A stretch of 21,338 bases of DNA, taken from NCBI GenBank assembly GCA_027485005.1, contig JAIXRX010000113.1, positions 1 to 21,338 on the forward strand, written 5' to 3'. Below, one piece after another: positions 20,052 through 21,338 of this stretch. The DNA is from Alphaproteobacteria bacterium (lineage in GTDB: Bacteria > Pseudomonadota > Alphaproteobacteria > Rickettsiales > JAIXRX01). The translations under genes were made by a program, and so were the position numbers. A model generated the notes under the pieces. The model did not search any database, was not told the origin of the DNA, and was given only the letters and a program-made list of their open reading frames with translations. The stretch's first letter is position 1, and the number at the start of each line of letters is the position of its first letter.

Positions 20052-21338
20052 CTATAAAAGGCTAAGGTTCATTATTTTTTCTAGCGCTATCATGGCGCTG
20101 GTGTTTTCTTTCGCAAGCTCAGGATCGGCTAAATCATCGGGCGCTAGGCTCTCGCGGTAGTAGAAATTCACCCACGCACACAAATCTTTATACAAAGAAT
20201 CATCCAGCCAGACACGCCCGCTCAACGCTGCACGCTGCTCTGCTGAAAGAAGTAAGCGCAACCGCAAGCAAGCAGGTCCGCCGCCATTGCGCATGCTTTC
20301 GCGCACATTCAAATAATGCACTTCTTTAATTGGGCTATGGGCAGACGAAGTAAGGCGGGCGAGATAGTCCGCTACCTGATTTTCTTCTTGCGATTCGGTG
20401 GGGGCAATCAACGCCACTTGGCCATCAGGTCGCGTGATAAGTTGTGAGTTAAATAAGTAGGATTTAACGGCCATCGAAAGCGGCACATCCGCATCTTTGA
20501 CTTCAATGATTTGCAGCCAATCACCGGTATTTTTTTGCAGTGCAGCAAAAGCATCGGCTTGGTTCAAGAAGGCGTGTTCATGCGCAAATAAAACATGCTG
20601 GTTACCAACACTCACCACGTCATTATGAAAAACGCCAGCATCAATCGCCGCAGGGTTTTGTTGAAGTGTGAGGTGATGTTTGACGCCGTGACGACGAAAT
20701 AATGCATCGCACGCTGCTTTAGTCTGGCGCGCTGGGAAGCGCTGTGGAAGAGCATTTGCGTTTGCTGCATCGTCCTTACCATACACCATGACTTCCAAGC
20801 CTGTTGTGCCATGCTGCGGTGCTAAACGAATAAAATTAGCCGCCCCTTCATCCGCATATTCGCTTTGTGCAGGCAGCGGTGCATGCACTGTAAAATATTT
20901 CTCATCCGCCAATATTTGTGCAAAAACTTTATGGGTTTGCATAGCCTCTAAAGAGCGATGAAACCCACTTACCAGATTGGATGGGGTGAAATGTGCTTTG
21001 CCATCTTGTGTGTCGAGGCTCGGTGAAAATGTGCCGGCATTCGCGGTCCACATCGAGGAAGCGGAATAGCATTGCGCCAGAAGGTGAGGGGCGTTTTTGT
21101 GCGCCACAGCAATCACTTCTATATCGCTTCCCGCAAAGCCTAGATCGCGCAAGACATCAAAGCGTGGGCGTGGTTGTGGTGGCACTACCGCTTGTGGAAT
21201 ACCCAGATCCGCCAGAAACTTCATTTTCTGCAGCCCTTGCAATGCCGCCGCGCGTGGTGCGGCGACGGCCCCTTTATTATGCGCCGAGGCAAGGTTGCCA
21301 GCAGCCAGCCCTGCGTAATTATGGGTGGGGCCAATCAA
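20052..21338 (-). CDS. astB: N-succinylarginine dihydrolase (5' partial)
   Basis: AstB converts N2-succinylarginine to N2-succinylornithine, two NH3 and CO2, the second step of the arginine succinyltransferase pathway. The 428 visible residues run from the N-terminal GPTHNYAGL to the end. The catalytic triad is in place: Glu164 in DEGAANF, His238 in GVFHND and Cys357 in NGGGPACLRLR (E. coli Glu174, His248, Cys365). The offset shows that about ten N-terminal residues lie beyond base 21338. The first visible codon, TTG, is an internal Leu rather than a start. RQT and ESMRNGGGP blocks are intact, so the enzyme should be active. Confidence 0.95.
   Translation of the reverse strand: MIGPTHNYAGLAAGNLASAHNKGAVAAPRAAALQGLQKMKFLADLGIPQAVVPPQPRPRFDVLRDLGFAGSDIEVIAVAHKNAPHLLAQCYSASSMWTANAGTFSPSLDTQDGKAHFTPSNLVSGFHRSLEAMQTHKVFAQILADEKYFTVHAPLPAQSEYADEGAANFIRLAPQHGTTGLEVMVYGKDDAANANALPQRFPARQTKAACDALFRRHGVKHHLTLQQNPAAIDAGVFHNDVVSVGNQHVLFAHEHAFLNQADAFAALQKNTGDWLQIIEVKDADVPLSMAVKSYLFNSQLITRPDGQVALIAPTESQEENQVADYLARLTSSAHSPIKEVHYLNVRESMRNGGGPACLRLRLLLSAEQRAALSGRVWLDDSLYKDLCAWVNFYYRESLAPDDLADPELAKENTSAMIALEKIMNLSLL

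Noticed and set aside
1..21338. Search by eye for a defence, mobile, CRISPR or toxin-antitoxin system.
   Set aside because: No transposase, integrase, repeat-spacer array or small paired genes are visible. Gene order is that of ordinary chromosomal core.

Overview
The window is almost entirely a conserved chromosomal core region from a Gram-negative bacterium, most likely an alphaproteobacterium. The evidence for that assignment is as follows. adk sits between secY and rpsM. rpsD is absent between rpsK and rpoA, and no rpmJ or infA follows secY. S19 starts with the alphaproteobacterial form (TRSVWKGPFVDGY). An ATP12-family F1-ATPase assembly chaperone is encoded downstream. An OmpA-like peptidoglycan-binding protein points to a Gram-negative envelope. 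Genus cannot be read from the sequence.

Layout: positions 1-14341 (all + strand) hold the 3' end of tuf and then the S10, spc and alpha ribosomal-protein clusters: rpsJ rplC rplD rplW rplB rpsS rplV rpsC rplP rpmC rpsQ rplN rplX rplE rpsN rpsH rplF rplR rpsE rpmD rplO secY adk rpsM rpsK rpoA rplQ. Spacers are mostly 2-50 nt and nearly every gene has its own Shine-Dalgarno sequence. The main break is before rpsM, where a near-consensus sigma70 promoter with a GC-rich discriminator (11802-11829) can supply rpsM-rpsK-rpoA-rplQ separately. A hairpin lies between rpsK and rpoA. The cluster ends in a strong intrinsic terminator after rplQ (14359-14390).

Positions 14424-17839 (+) form a second, tightly overlapping operon: rarA, crcB, an RluC/RluD-type pseudouridine synthase and an ATP12-family chaperone, joined by ATGA or short overlaps. 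A DUF3429 membrane protein on the - strand converges on and overlaps its 3' end.

Positions 18306-18666 are the only long non-coding stretch. It carries several perfect inverted repeats and a candidate promoter for a small secreted OmpA-domain protein (18667-19236), whose codon use resembles the ribosomal genes. A perfect bidirectional terminator (19258-19292) separates it from a - strand pair: astB (arginine succinyltransferase pathway, 5' end outside the window) and an EI24/CysZ-type membrane protein. I found no phage, insertion sequence, CRISPR, toxin-antitoxin or defence system. The notable material is regulatory (promoters, hairpins, inverted repeats) plus three less-characterised envelope or membrane proteins.
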